Below are positions 13,001 to 19,221 of a stretch of 64,000 nt of DNA, in pieces. The notes under the pieces are model-generated. The model was not told the DNA's origin. It saw nothing but the letters and a program-made list of their open reading frames with translations, and searched no databases. Numbering within the stretch: position 1 is the stretch's first letter; the number at the start of each line of letters is the position of its first letter. The DNA is from Corynebacterium tuscaniense (GTDB lineage Bacteria > Actinomycetota > Actinomycetes > Mycobacteriales > Mycobacteriaceae). Location of the stretch: contig NZ_VXKH01000001.1 in the NCBI RefSeq assembly GCF_008693065.1, forward strand, positions 100,851 through 164,850. The letters are read 5' to 3'. The translations under genes were made by a program, and so were the position numbers.

Positions 13001-13501
13001 ACCGGTGTGATAGATGATGTGGATGCGCAGATTTTGCAACTGTTCACGGATGCCTGGCATGACGTGAAGAAGGAATTCCCCAAAGTTTTCAACACCTTGT
13101 TCCCGGGTGGTGAGGCGCGGTTGGTGCTCACTGATCCTTCGGACATGCTCACTACCGGCATTGAGATTGAGGCTCGTCCGCCCGGCAAGCGCGTGAAGCG
13201 TTTGTCACTGCTGTCTGGTGGCGAGAAGTCTCTCACTGCGCTGGCCATGCTCGTTGCCATTTTCCGCGCCCGACCGAGTCCTTTTTATGTGCTCGATGAG
13301 GTTGAAGCAGCTCTGGATGATGTTAACCTGCGCCGTCTCATCGCGCTGCTTGAGGAGCTCCGCGAAGACTCACAGCTCATCGTTATCACTCACCAAAAGC
13401 CCACGATGGATGTGGCTAACGTGCTCTACGGCGTGACCATGCGCGGTGATGGTGTCACTCGCGTAATCTCACAACGCATGAACCCCGCGCCGCGTTCTTA
13501 G
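10046..13501 (+). CDS. smc: Chromosome partition protein SMC
   Basis: This 1151-residue ATPase forms the core of the SMC-ScpAB condensin that compacts and separates newly replicated origins. The Walker A motif GPNGSGKSN starts at residue 31. Two long charged coiled coils flank a hinge near residues 480-640. The C-terminal head holds the ABC signature LSGGEKSLTALAM and Walker B YVLDEVEAALDD. Length and domain order are normal. It starts 23 bases after acyP. The stop overlaps the convergent secreted-protein gene by four bases. Confidence 0.97.
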   Translation: MHLTSLTLKGFKSFASSTTMKFEPGICAVVGPNGSGKSNVVDALAWVMGEQGAKNLRGGKMEDVIFAGAGERKQLGRAEVTLTFDNSDGRLPIDYSEVAITRRMFRDGASEYEINGSKARLMDIQELLSDSGIGREMHIIVGQGKLSEILESRPEDRRAFIEEAAGVLKHRRRKEKAQRKLTSMQANLDRLSDLTDELGKQLKPLARQAEAAKRAATVQADVRDARLKLAGHQVITLRASLVDATRAAELHAEKVAEVTSELEDAEQNQLAVEDNQARVSEASQEAQRLWFGLSSLAERTSATLRIAGERAQHAGDISEYRGQDPEELLARAERAEEEYETAQEEYENAAEALAEAAEETAELEQRAKAAEAEHMAQVRAIADRREGVVRLLAQEESQAAAVESSKQEVERLSSVAEETREQAREAEAQADATAQKMAELTSEREPLTQAHVRATAEADAAEKRLDQLRDEQKAREKTVYSLSSRIATLAETAPVTEAADVLGSSFHPLAEWVKAEAGMEKALVAALGAHAEALAGQLDDSTATELSGASRAVVVDTKAGGRQWRLDGQPPAGTTWLLDHLTLAPEIAGPVTRVLVDVVVATDIAQARAVVVDDPRLRAVVTDGTIVGEGWIAAGSGGASSVEVAAQIEQATADLEKAQTQLDELSGTLEGAKITAEEARVAAAAAKAALNEHDAHAESWKRDHQRVLSQTESTKQQHERAAKQATEAEIRLSDRMKQLEETRDRLARVDQDDTEEDVDSSLRDEANDALARARAREMELTLMARSAQQVVEQIAGRGAALRRQAEHEREAKARHVAAMARKRAEAELAEAVAQHAQTLAARIQVSLARATEHRDELAEQVKQLTVRQTQVRETVNALRQHLSRLGDTAHAADIAREQAQVRIDEAEAGIADKLGIAIDDLLAEYTPGEDFDKTAETKRLKQAERDLASLGKVNPLALEEYKALEERYSFLSTQLADVIQARKDLTGVIDDVDAQILQLFTDAWHDVKKEFPKVFNTLFPGGEARLVLTDPSDMLTTGIEIEARPPGKRVKRLSLLSGGEKSLTALAMLVAIFRARPSPFYVLDEVEAALDDVNLRRLIALLEELREDSQLIVITHQKPTMDVANVLYGVTMRGDGVTRVISQRMNPAPRS

Positions 13502-14034
13502 TGCGCCGGGCTGAGCTTGAGTCCGGTGCCACCTTTGGCGAAGTACGCGTGCGTTCCGTCGAAGTAGATTGTGTTGCCACGAATGAATGCTTCGCGCACT
13601 GAATTATCATAACGCCACAGCTCAGGCTCGCATTGCTTCAATGTTGTGGCCCCCTCCTCGACCGTGTAAGTTGCGTTGGTTTTGTCCACGACGAGTCCAA
13701 CACCAAACCCATTGCACACTCCGCCGTGCACGAAATAGGGGGCTTTTTCCGCGGCACCCTCACTGCCTTCACTGCGGCTGAAAGAGATGATGTTCTCAGG
13801 TGGATTCGATGTGGTCACCCACTTGCCACTGAGGATCGCTTCCACCTGTTCCGGCGTAGCTTTCTTTGCATTCTCAGGCAGGGAAACAACGAGAGACTCT
13901 GGTTGGGTCTTCTCGGGCGGCGTACTCGAACCGAATGCCCCGAGACCCGCTGCGGCACCAATGGCAATAATCAACGCGGTGATGACCGACAGAGCAATTG
14001 TAACGATGGGGTTCTTCAGCAGATCCGTGTTCAT
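13498..14034 (-). CDS. Membrane-anchored exported protein, META-like domain
   Basis: This is a 178-residue protein with an N-terminal hydrophobic anchor (residues 8-32) followed by a Pro/Glu-rich linker. The exported domain has the features of META/HslJ-like lipocalin-type domains: GKWVT, a central VCNGFGVGL and a terminal YFDGTHAYFAKGG. Two cysteines, in VCNG and QCEPE, may form a disulfide outside the membrane. The function is unknown. It is convergent with smc and divergent from ftsY. Confidence 0.6.
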   Translation of the reverse strand: MNTDLLKNPIVTIALSVITALIIAIGAAAGLGAFGSSTPPEKTQPESLVVSLPENAKKATPEQVEAILSGKWVTTSNPPENIISFSRSEGSEGAAEKAPYFVHGGVCNGFGVGLVVDKTNATYTVEEGATTLKQCEPELWRYDNSVREAFIRGNTIYFDGTHAYFAKGGTGLKLSPAH

Positions 14035-14115
14035 AATCTGCAGTCTAGTCTCTTTGTGGATCCGAATGAGCCCGGAACGAACACGATTTAGGCTATCGAT
14101 GGCACACTGGTGCGC

Positions 14116-15489
14116 ATGATTAGTTCAACTGTTTTGTGGGCCGTCCTCGCCGTTGTTGTCCTGCTGCTCATCATCGTGGGCATCATTGTCGTGGGCAACA
14201 AGCGGAAGAAGTCGAAGGCAGTGTCCTTTGAAAAGAAGGGTCCGGCCGCACCGAAGGAGCTCACCCAGCAGGAGAAATCCGGAAATTACCAGGCCCAGGG
14301 TGGCTTCAACTTTGCGCCCGCCAACGAACCCGCGGCGGAGAAACAGCCAGTCCTGCGGGAGGAGCAGAAGCCTATCGACGAACCCGTGGCTCCCATCGTT
14401 CCTGATCCGGTTGAACAGGTTGGACCAGAACCAGAAGTGGTTGAGGAAGCTGAGGAAGCAGCTGAGGCTGCTCGTACGACCGTTGATGCGGCGGACGAAG
14501 CGCTGGAGCAGACACCTCTCCCGGTGGAAGAGCCGGCTCCGGCCCCGGAACCGTTGGACAAAATTGTCCCGGCGACGGGCCGGCTTGGCCGTTTGCGTGG
14601 GCGCCTGTCGCGCTCCCAGAATGCGATTGGCCAGGGCCTGCTGGGCATTCTGACAGCCGGTGATCTGGATGAGGACGCCTGGGAGGAAATCGAAGACACT
14701 CTCATCATGGCGGACCTTGGTGCGCCCCTGACCATGAAGATCACGGAGACGCTGCGTGAAAAGATCGCGCAGCGGGGTGTCTCCAGTGAGGAAGAAGCAC
14801 GCGCGATGCTGCGTGAGACCCTCATTGAGGCTGGTAAGCCGGAGTTGGACCGCTCGATTAAGGCAATGCCGAATGAGGGCAAGCCTGCAGTCATTCTCGT
14901 TGTGGGTGTGAACGGCACTGGCAAGACCACCACGACAGGCAAGCTGGCTCGCGTGCTCGTTTCGATGGGCCACAGTGTTGTGCTGGGGGCAGCGGATACA
15001 TTCCGTGCGGCGGCTGCAGACCAGTTGGAAACGTGGGGTCGTCGCGTTGGTGCAACCACCGTGCGCGGCAACGAGGGCGCGGATCCGGCCGCGGTTGCTT
15101 TCGATGCTGTGAAGACGGGTGTGGAGCAGCAGGCGGATGTTGTGATCGTCGATACTGCTGGGCGTCTGCACACTGCCACTGGTCTGATGGATCAGTTGGG
15201 CAAGGTCAAGCGCGTGGTGGAGAAGAAGTCCCAGGTGAATGAGGTTTTGCTCGTGCTTGATGCCACGGTGGGGCAGAACGGTCTGACCCAGGCGCGCGTG
15301 TTCAAGGATGTCGTGGAGATCACTGGTGTCGTTTTGACCAAGTTGGATGGCACCGCGAAGGGTGGCATTGTCTTCCAAGTTCAGGAGGAACTTGGCGTGC
15401 CGGTGAAGCTCGTCGGCCTGGGTGAGGGCGCTGATGACCTCGCGCCGTTTGAGGTCGAAGGCTTCGTCGACGCACTGTTGGGGGCTTAG
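14116..15489 (+). CDS. ftsY: Signal recognition particle receptor FtsY
   Basis: FtsY is the membrane-associated GTPase that docks SRP-ribosome complexes at the SecYEG translocon. The protein starts with a transmembrane helix (residues 6-28) instead of only an amphipathic helix, as in other actinobacteria. An acidic Pro/Glu linker follows. The NG domain shows VGVNGTGKTTTTGKLA, DTFRAAAADQL, VDTAGRLH and TKLDGTAKGG. I chose the ATG at 14116; a GTG at 14110 adds two residues. It is followed by a strong terminator and stands near ffh, its partner. Confidence 0.96.
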   Translation: MISSTVLWAVLAVVVLLLIIVGIIVVGNKRKKSKAVSFEKKGPAAPKELTQQEKSGNYQAQGGFNFAPANEPAAEKQPVLREEQKPIDEPVAPIVPDPVEQVGPEPEVVEEAEEAAEAARTTVDAADEALEQTPLPVEEPAPAPEPLDKIVPATGRLGRLRGRLSRSQNAIGQGLLGILTAGDLDEDAWEEIEDTLIMADLGAPLTMKITETLREKIAQRGVSSEEEARAMLRETLIEAGKPELDRSIKAMPNEGKPAVILVVGVNGTGKTTTTGKLARVLVSMGHSVVLGAADTFRAAAADQLETWGRRVGATTVRGNEGADPAAVAFDAVKTGVEQQADVVIVDTAGRLHTATGLMDQLGKVKRVVEKKSQVNEVLLVLDATVGQNGLTQARVFKDVVEITGVVLTKLDGTAKGGIVFQVQEELGVPVKLVGLGEGADDLAPFEVEGFVDALLGA

Positions 15490-15514
15490 CTGGACTTTTC
15501 ATAGAGTTGACCGG

Positions 15515-15549
15515 AACCCGGCACCGTAATCATGCGGTGCCGGGTTTTG
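15515..15549 (+). terminator. Rho-independent terminator after ftsY
   Basis: A perfect twelve-pair stem (AACCCGGCACCG with CGGTGCCGGGTT, loop 15527-15534) runs into TTTTGTGATTT. Confidence 0.9.
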
Positions 15550-15578
15550 TGATTTGAATTACAGAAATGGTCATATCG

Positions 15579-15608
15579 TTGACGCCAGTATCTATCGCTG
15601 AATAGATT
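15579..15608 (+). promoter_or_regulatory. amtB promoter with AmtR operator
   Basis: TTGACG at 15579-15584 and TAGATT at 15603-15608, 18 bp apart, make a plausible sigma-A promoter. CTAT-N6-ATAG at 15592-15605 is an exact match to the AmtR core and covers the spacer and the -10 box, an arrangement suited to repression. A second imperfect palindrome, ACCAATCGGT-CA-ACCGATAGGT, lies downstream at about 15620-15641. AmtR itself is not in this window. Confidence 0.65.
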
Positions 15609-15672
15609 TTCGTGTCGGTACCAATCGGTCAACCGATAGGTATTCAAAACGACTGGAATTGAGGTGACGGAT

Positions 15673-17043
15673 ATGACAACAGATCAGGTTGCATTGGCAT
15701 CTGGGAATGCGGGGTGGATGCTTATCTCCGCCTCGCTTGTGTTGCTCATGACACCGGGCTTGGCGTTTTTCTACGGAGGAATGACGTCTCGCCGAAGTGT
15801 TCTGAACATGATGATGATGTCGTTCACAGCCATGGGGGTTGTGTCCATCTTGTACGTGCTGTGGGGCTGGTCGATGTCCTATGGCTCACAATCAATCGGT
15901 GGGATTTTCGCGAATCCTTTCGAGTTCTTCGGGCTTCGCAATTCGATCACTAACGGCGACGGTGCCTACATCGCTGGGGATAATGGCTACGCAAATGTGA
16001 TTGATGTTGGCTTCCAGCTGACCTTCGCGGTGATCACAGTGGCGATCATCTCCGGTGCGATTGCCAGCCGTGTGAAGATTGGTGCGTGGATGGTGTTTGC
16101 CGGTGTGTGGGCCACGCTGGTGTACTTCCCGCTTGCGCACATGGTGTGGGGTGGCGGCATTCTCGGCGAAGGGACGCGCTCAGTCTCTGCGTGGATGTTC
16201 GGGAGTGAGAACGGTGAAGCGCACATTGCTCCGATTGATTTTGCGGGCGGCACGGTCGTTCACATCTCAGCAGCCACTGCCGCGCTCATCCTGGTACTGG
16301 TGATTGGGCAGCGTGAAGGGTTCCCTCAATCCAACTCGCGTCCTCACAACCTCCCCTTCGTCATGCTTGGTGCCGCGCTGCTGTGGTTTGGCTGGTGTGG
16401 TTTCAATGGTGGGTCGGCTCTTGCAGCTGACGGCCTGGCAGGGCTTGCATGGGTGAACACTGCTGCGGCTGCTGCGGGCGCAATGCTGGGATGGTTGGCA
16501 GTTGAAAAGATCAGGGATGGCTACGCAACATCGCTCGGTGCGTCATCGGGCTTGGTGGCAGGACTTGTTGCCATCACTCCGGCTGCAGGGGCGCTCACCC
16601 CAATGACCTCTATTTTCCTCGGTGCGGGCGGCGGCGTTCTCTCGTGCTTTGGTGTGAGTCTGAAATACCGCTTCAATTACGACGACTCCCTGGACGTCGT
16701 CGGTGTTCACCTCGTTGCCGCTGTGTGGGGGACAATTGGACTCGCATTCTTCGCCCAAGGGAACGGAATCTTCACCGGTGGTGGAGCAGACGGGTGGAAG
16801 CTTTTCGCAGTTCAGACAGTGGTGGCTATCGTCGCGATGATCTTCTCCGGTGTGCTGACGTACCTCATAGCAATCACGATGAAGTACACGATGGGATGGC
16901 GCGTGACGCGTGAGCAAGAATTCGCTGGCGTGGACTACTCAGTTCACCGCGAGACTGGCTATGACTTCGGTGGCCCGGGTCTTCGACCCGGTGGCGTGCC
17001 AGCAAGCAACAAGCCGATTGCTGAAGCAATGGATAATCAGTAG
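15673..17043 (+). CDS. amtB: Ammonium transporter AmtB
   Basis: AmtB is the trimeric membrane channel that takes up ammonium or ammonia at low nitrogen. The 456-residue protein has eleven predicted membrane segments beginning with WMLISASLVLLMTPGLAFFY. The two pore histidines are visible in FPLAHMVWGGG and GVHLVAAVWGTIG. I chose the ATG at 15673, which is preceded by a GAGGTGA site; a GTG at 15664 is in frame but overlaps that site. The glnK gene follows after 28 bp in the same operon. AmtR control is suggested by the upstream operator. Confidence 0.96.
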   Translation: MTTDQVALASGNAGWMLISASLVLLMTPGLAFFYGGMTSRRSVLNMMMMSFTAMGVVSILYVLWGWSMSYGSQSIGGIFANPFEFFGLRNSITNGDGAYIAGDNGYANVIDVGFQLTFAVITVAIISGAIASRVKIGAWMVFAGVWATLVYFPLAHMVWGGGILGEGTRSVSAWMFGSENGEAHIAPIDFAGGTVVHISAATAALILVLVIGQREGFPQSNSRPHNLPFVMLGAALLWFGWCGFNGGSALAADGLAGLAWVNTAAAAAGAMLGWLAVEKIRDGYATSLGASSGLVAGLVAITPAAGALTPMTSIFLGAGGGVLSCFGVSLKYRFNYDDSLDVVGVHLVAAVWGTIGLAFFAQGNGIFTGGGADGWKLFAVQTVVAIVAMIFSGVLTYLIAITMKYTMGWRVTREQEFAGVDYSVHRETGYDFGGPGLRPGGVPASNKPIAEAMDNQ

Positions 17044-17071
17044 GTAGAAAAGCAGAGGGAAGGTGAAAGAT

Positions 17072-17410
17072 ATGAAGCTTGTGACAGCAGTGGTTCAACC
17101 GTTCACGCTCGGTGACATCCGCCATGCTCTCAGCGAGGCTGGGGTGAAAGGCATCACCGTCACTGAGGCTCAGGGGGCCGGCCGGCAAATGGCCAGCGTC
17201 GAGTATTACCGGGGCGCCCGCTACACCTCTAATTTTGTGCAGAAGGTCAAAGTGGAGGTGCTGGTCACCGACAGCCAGGAAGATGCAGCCGTCAACGCGA
17301 TCTTGAATGCGGCGCATACCGGGGAAGTTGGTGACGGAAAGATCTGGGTAACGGAAGTAACCCGCGCCGTGCGTGTGCGTACGGGCGAGGAAGACGACGC
17401 GGCTATTTAA
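17072..17410 (+). CDS. glnK: PII signal-transduction protein GlnK
   Basis: GlnK binds ATP, ADP and 2-oxoglutarate, blocks AmtB, and in corynebacteria also displaces AmtR from DNA. From the ATG at 17072 the protein has the canonical 112 residues and ends in the PII signature VRTGEEDDAAI. Tyr51, the site modified by GlnD, is kept in RGARY, as are Gln39 and Lys58. The T-loop is unusual: residues 37-46 read GRQMASVEYY instead of the common G(R/Q)QKGHTEVY, so Lys40 and Gly41 are replaced. The glnD gene expected downstream is missing; a terminator follows instead. A GTG at 17063 is a less likely start. Confidence 0.93.
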   Translation: MKLVTAVVQPFTLGDIRHALSEAGVKGITVTEAQGAGRQMASVEYYRGARYTSNFVQKVKVEVLVTDSQEDAAVNAILNAAHTGEVGDGKIWVTEVTRAVRVRTGEEDDAAI

Positions 17411-17604
17411 TCTGGAGAGTGAAACCGATTGCCCGAAAACCCGGAAAAACCGGAAAGTTTGGAAAATAAGGCGGGGGAGGCTGCGGCGAGCTCCACCGTA
17501 TGTGATTTTGGTGGTGGGTAGCAGTTAGGCTGTAACCCACCACTTAATCTTTTTAGCCACTGGGCTAGAGACATTTACTCAAAGACTTTCAAGGGAGCTT
17601 TTAC
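17411..17604 (+). other. glnK-ffh gap where glnD would be expected
   Basis: In C. glutamicum glnD lies between glnK and ffh. Here only 194 bp remain. They hold a TTG-initiated 30-codon frame (17429-17521; Pro/Glu/Ala-rich, starting after a GGAGAG site), a terminator, and the ffh ribosome-binding site. I see no recognisable GlnD sequence in any frame. Confidence 0.6.
17511..17555 (+). terminator. Terminator of amtB-glnK
   Basis: GTGGTGGGT at 17511-17519 pairs perfectly with ACCCACCAC at 17535-17543, followed by TTAATCTTTTT. Confidence 0.8.
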
Positions 17605-19218
17605 GTGTTCGAGTCATTGTCCGATCGCCTTCAATCAGCACTCACCGGGCTGCGAGGCAAGGGCAAGCTCACGGAAGAGGACATTAACGCCACTGCCCGT
17701 GAGATCCGTATCGCCCTGCTCGAGGCCGATGTCTCGCTCACCGTTGTTCGCGCCTTTATTCAGCGTGTGAAAGAACGCGCGCTTGGCGCGGCTGTGTCTG
17801 AGGCACTGAATCCGGCGCAGCAAGTAATCAAGATCGTCGACGAGGAACTGACTAATATCCTCGGTGGCGAAACTCGTCGCCTGAACCTGGCTAAGAACCC
17901 GCCGACGGTGATCATGCTCGCTGGTCTGCAGGGCGCCGGTAAGACGACCCTTGCAGGTAAGTTGGCGCTCCACCTGTCCAAGCAGGGGCATGCCCCGATG
18001 CTCGTGGCATGTGACCTGCAGCGTCCGGGAGCTGTGCAGCAGCTCCAGATCGTTGGTGAGCGCGCCGGGGTGAAAACTTTCGCTCCGGACCCGGGCACGT
18101 CCTTGGATTCCAATGAACACGAGATGGGCACCTCCCATGGTGATCCGGTTGAGGTTGCCTTGGCGTCTATTGAGGAAGCGCGTCGCACCAACGCGGATGT
18201 AGTGATCATCGATACCGCTGGTCGTTTGGGTATTGATGAAACACTGATGACTCAGGCCCGCAACATCCGTGATGCGGTGAATCCGGATGAAGTCCTTTTT
18301 GTCATCGATGCGATGATCGGCCAGGACGCGGTGAACACCGCGCAGGCCTTCGCCGATGGTGTGGATTTCACCGGCGTTGTGTTGACCAAGCTCGATGGTG
18401 ATGCCCGCGGTGGTGCAGCACTGTCCATCCGTGAGGTGACTGGCAAGCCGATTCTGTTTGCTTCTACCGGTGAGAAGCTCGAGGACTTTGATGTCTTCCA
18501 CCCGGACCGTATGTCCAGCCGCATCCTCGGCATGGGTGACATGCTCTCTTTGATTGAGCAGGCTGAAACCATGATGGACCAGCAGAAGGCGGAAGAAGCC
18601 GCCCGCAAGCTGGGTACGGGTGAGCTGACCCTGGAGGACTTCCTGGATCAGCTGCTGATGATCCGCCGCATGGGGCCCATTGGCAATCTGTTGAAGATGA
18701 TGCCGGGTGGTAAGCAGATGAACCAGATGGCGGACATGGTGGACGAGAAGCAGCTCGACCGCATCCAGGCCATCATTCGCGGTATGACTCCGGCGGAGAG
18801 GGAGGACCCGAAGATCCTCAATGCTTCTCGGCGTCGCCGTATCGCAGCCGGCTCCGGTGTCACCGTTGCTGATGTGAACCAGCTTGTTGAGCGTTTCTTC
18901 GAGGCGAAGAAAATGATGGGCAAGATGGCCAACCAGTTCGGCATGGGCGGAATGCCCGGTATGCCGGGCAGGGGCCGTTCCGCAACCAAGAAGAAGCCGA
19001 AGGGCCGTAAAGGTAAAAACGGTAAGCGCAAGCCGGTGAAGAGGCAAGGCGCACCCAAGATGCCGGGAATGCCTGGAGCACAGGGGATGCCGGGCATGCC
19101 GAGCATGGAACAGCTTCAGCAGATGCAGCAGCAGATGCCCCCAGGGATGGAAGGCCTGGATCTGAACAATCTGGACTTCGGCAGTGCGATGAAGCGCATG
19201 GGGAAGAAGAAGTTCTAG
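17605..19218 (+). CDS. ffh: Signal recognition particle protein Ffh
   Basis: Ffh is the SRP GTPase that binds signal sequences and 4.5S RNA. The NG domain shows GLQGAGKTTLAGKLA, the DLQRPGAVQQLQ box, IDTAGRLG and TKLDGDARGG. The methionine-rich M domain includes RRMGPIGNLLKMMPGG and the RNA-binding SRRRRIAAGSG. The tail of about 85 residues is rich in Gly-Met-Pro and lysine (GMPGMPG repeats), as in other actinobacteria. The GTG at 17605 follows AAGGGAGC. The terminator lies inside the last codons of the convergent acyltransferase gene. Confidence 0.97.
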   Translation: MFESLSDRLQSALTGLRGKGKLTEEDINATAREIRIALLEADVSLTVVRAFIQRVKERALGAAVSEALNPAQQVIKIVDEELTNILGGETRRLNLAKNPPTVIMLAGLQGAGKTTLAGKLALHLSKQGHAPMLVACDLQRPGAVQQLQIVGERAGVKTFAPDPGTSLDSNEHEMGTSHGDPVEVALASIEEARRTNADVVIIDTAGRLGIDETLMTQARNIRDAVNPDEVLFVIDAMIGQDAVNTAQAFADGVDFTGVVLTKLDGDARGGAALSIREVTGKPILFASTGEKLEDFDVFHPDRMSSRILGMGDMLSLIEQAETMMDQQKAEEAARKLGTGELTLEDFLDQLLMIRRMGPIGNLLKMMPGGKQMNQMADMVDEKQLDRIQAIIRGMTPAEREDPKILNASRRRRIAAGSGVTVADVNQLVERFFEAKKMMGKMANQFGMGGMPGMPGRGRSATKKKPKGRKGKNGKRKPVKRQGAPKMPGMPGAQGMPGMPSMEQLQQMQQQMPPGMEGLDLNNLDFGSAMKRMGKKKF

Positions 19219-19221
19219 AGA

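Noticed and set aside
17429..17521. TTG-initiated 30-codon frame after glnK as a glnD remnant
   Set aside because: Its Pro/Glu/Ala-rich product shows no GlnD feature, and it overlaps the terminator stem; it is noted only within the gap entry.
14125..19106. Long open frames on the strand opposite ftsY and ffh (over 400 codons)
   Set aside because: They mirror strongly conserved genes, have no recognisable domains or ribosome-binding sites, and are expected in high-GC coding DNA.
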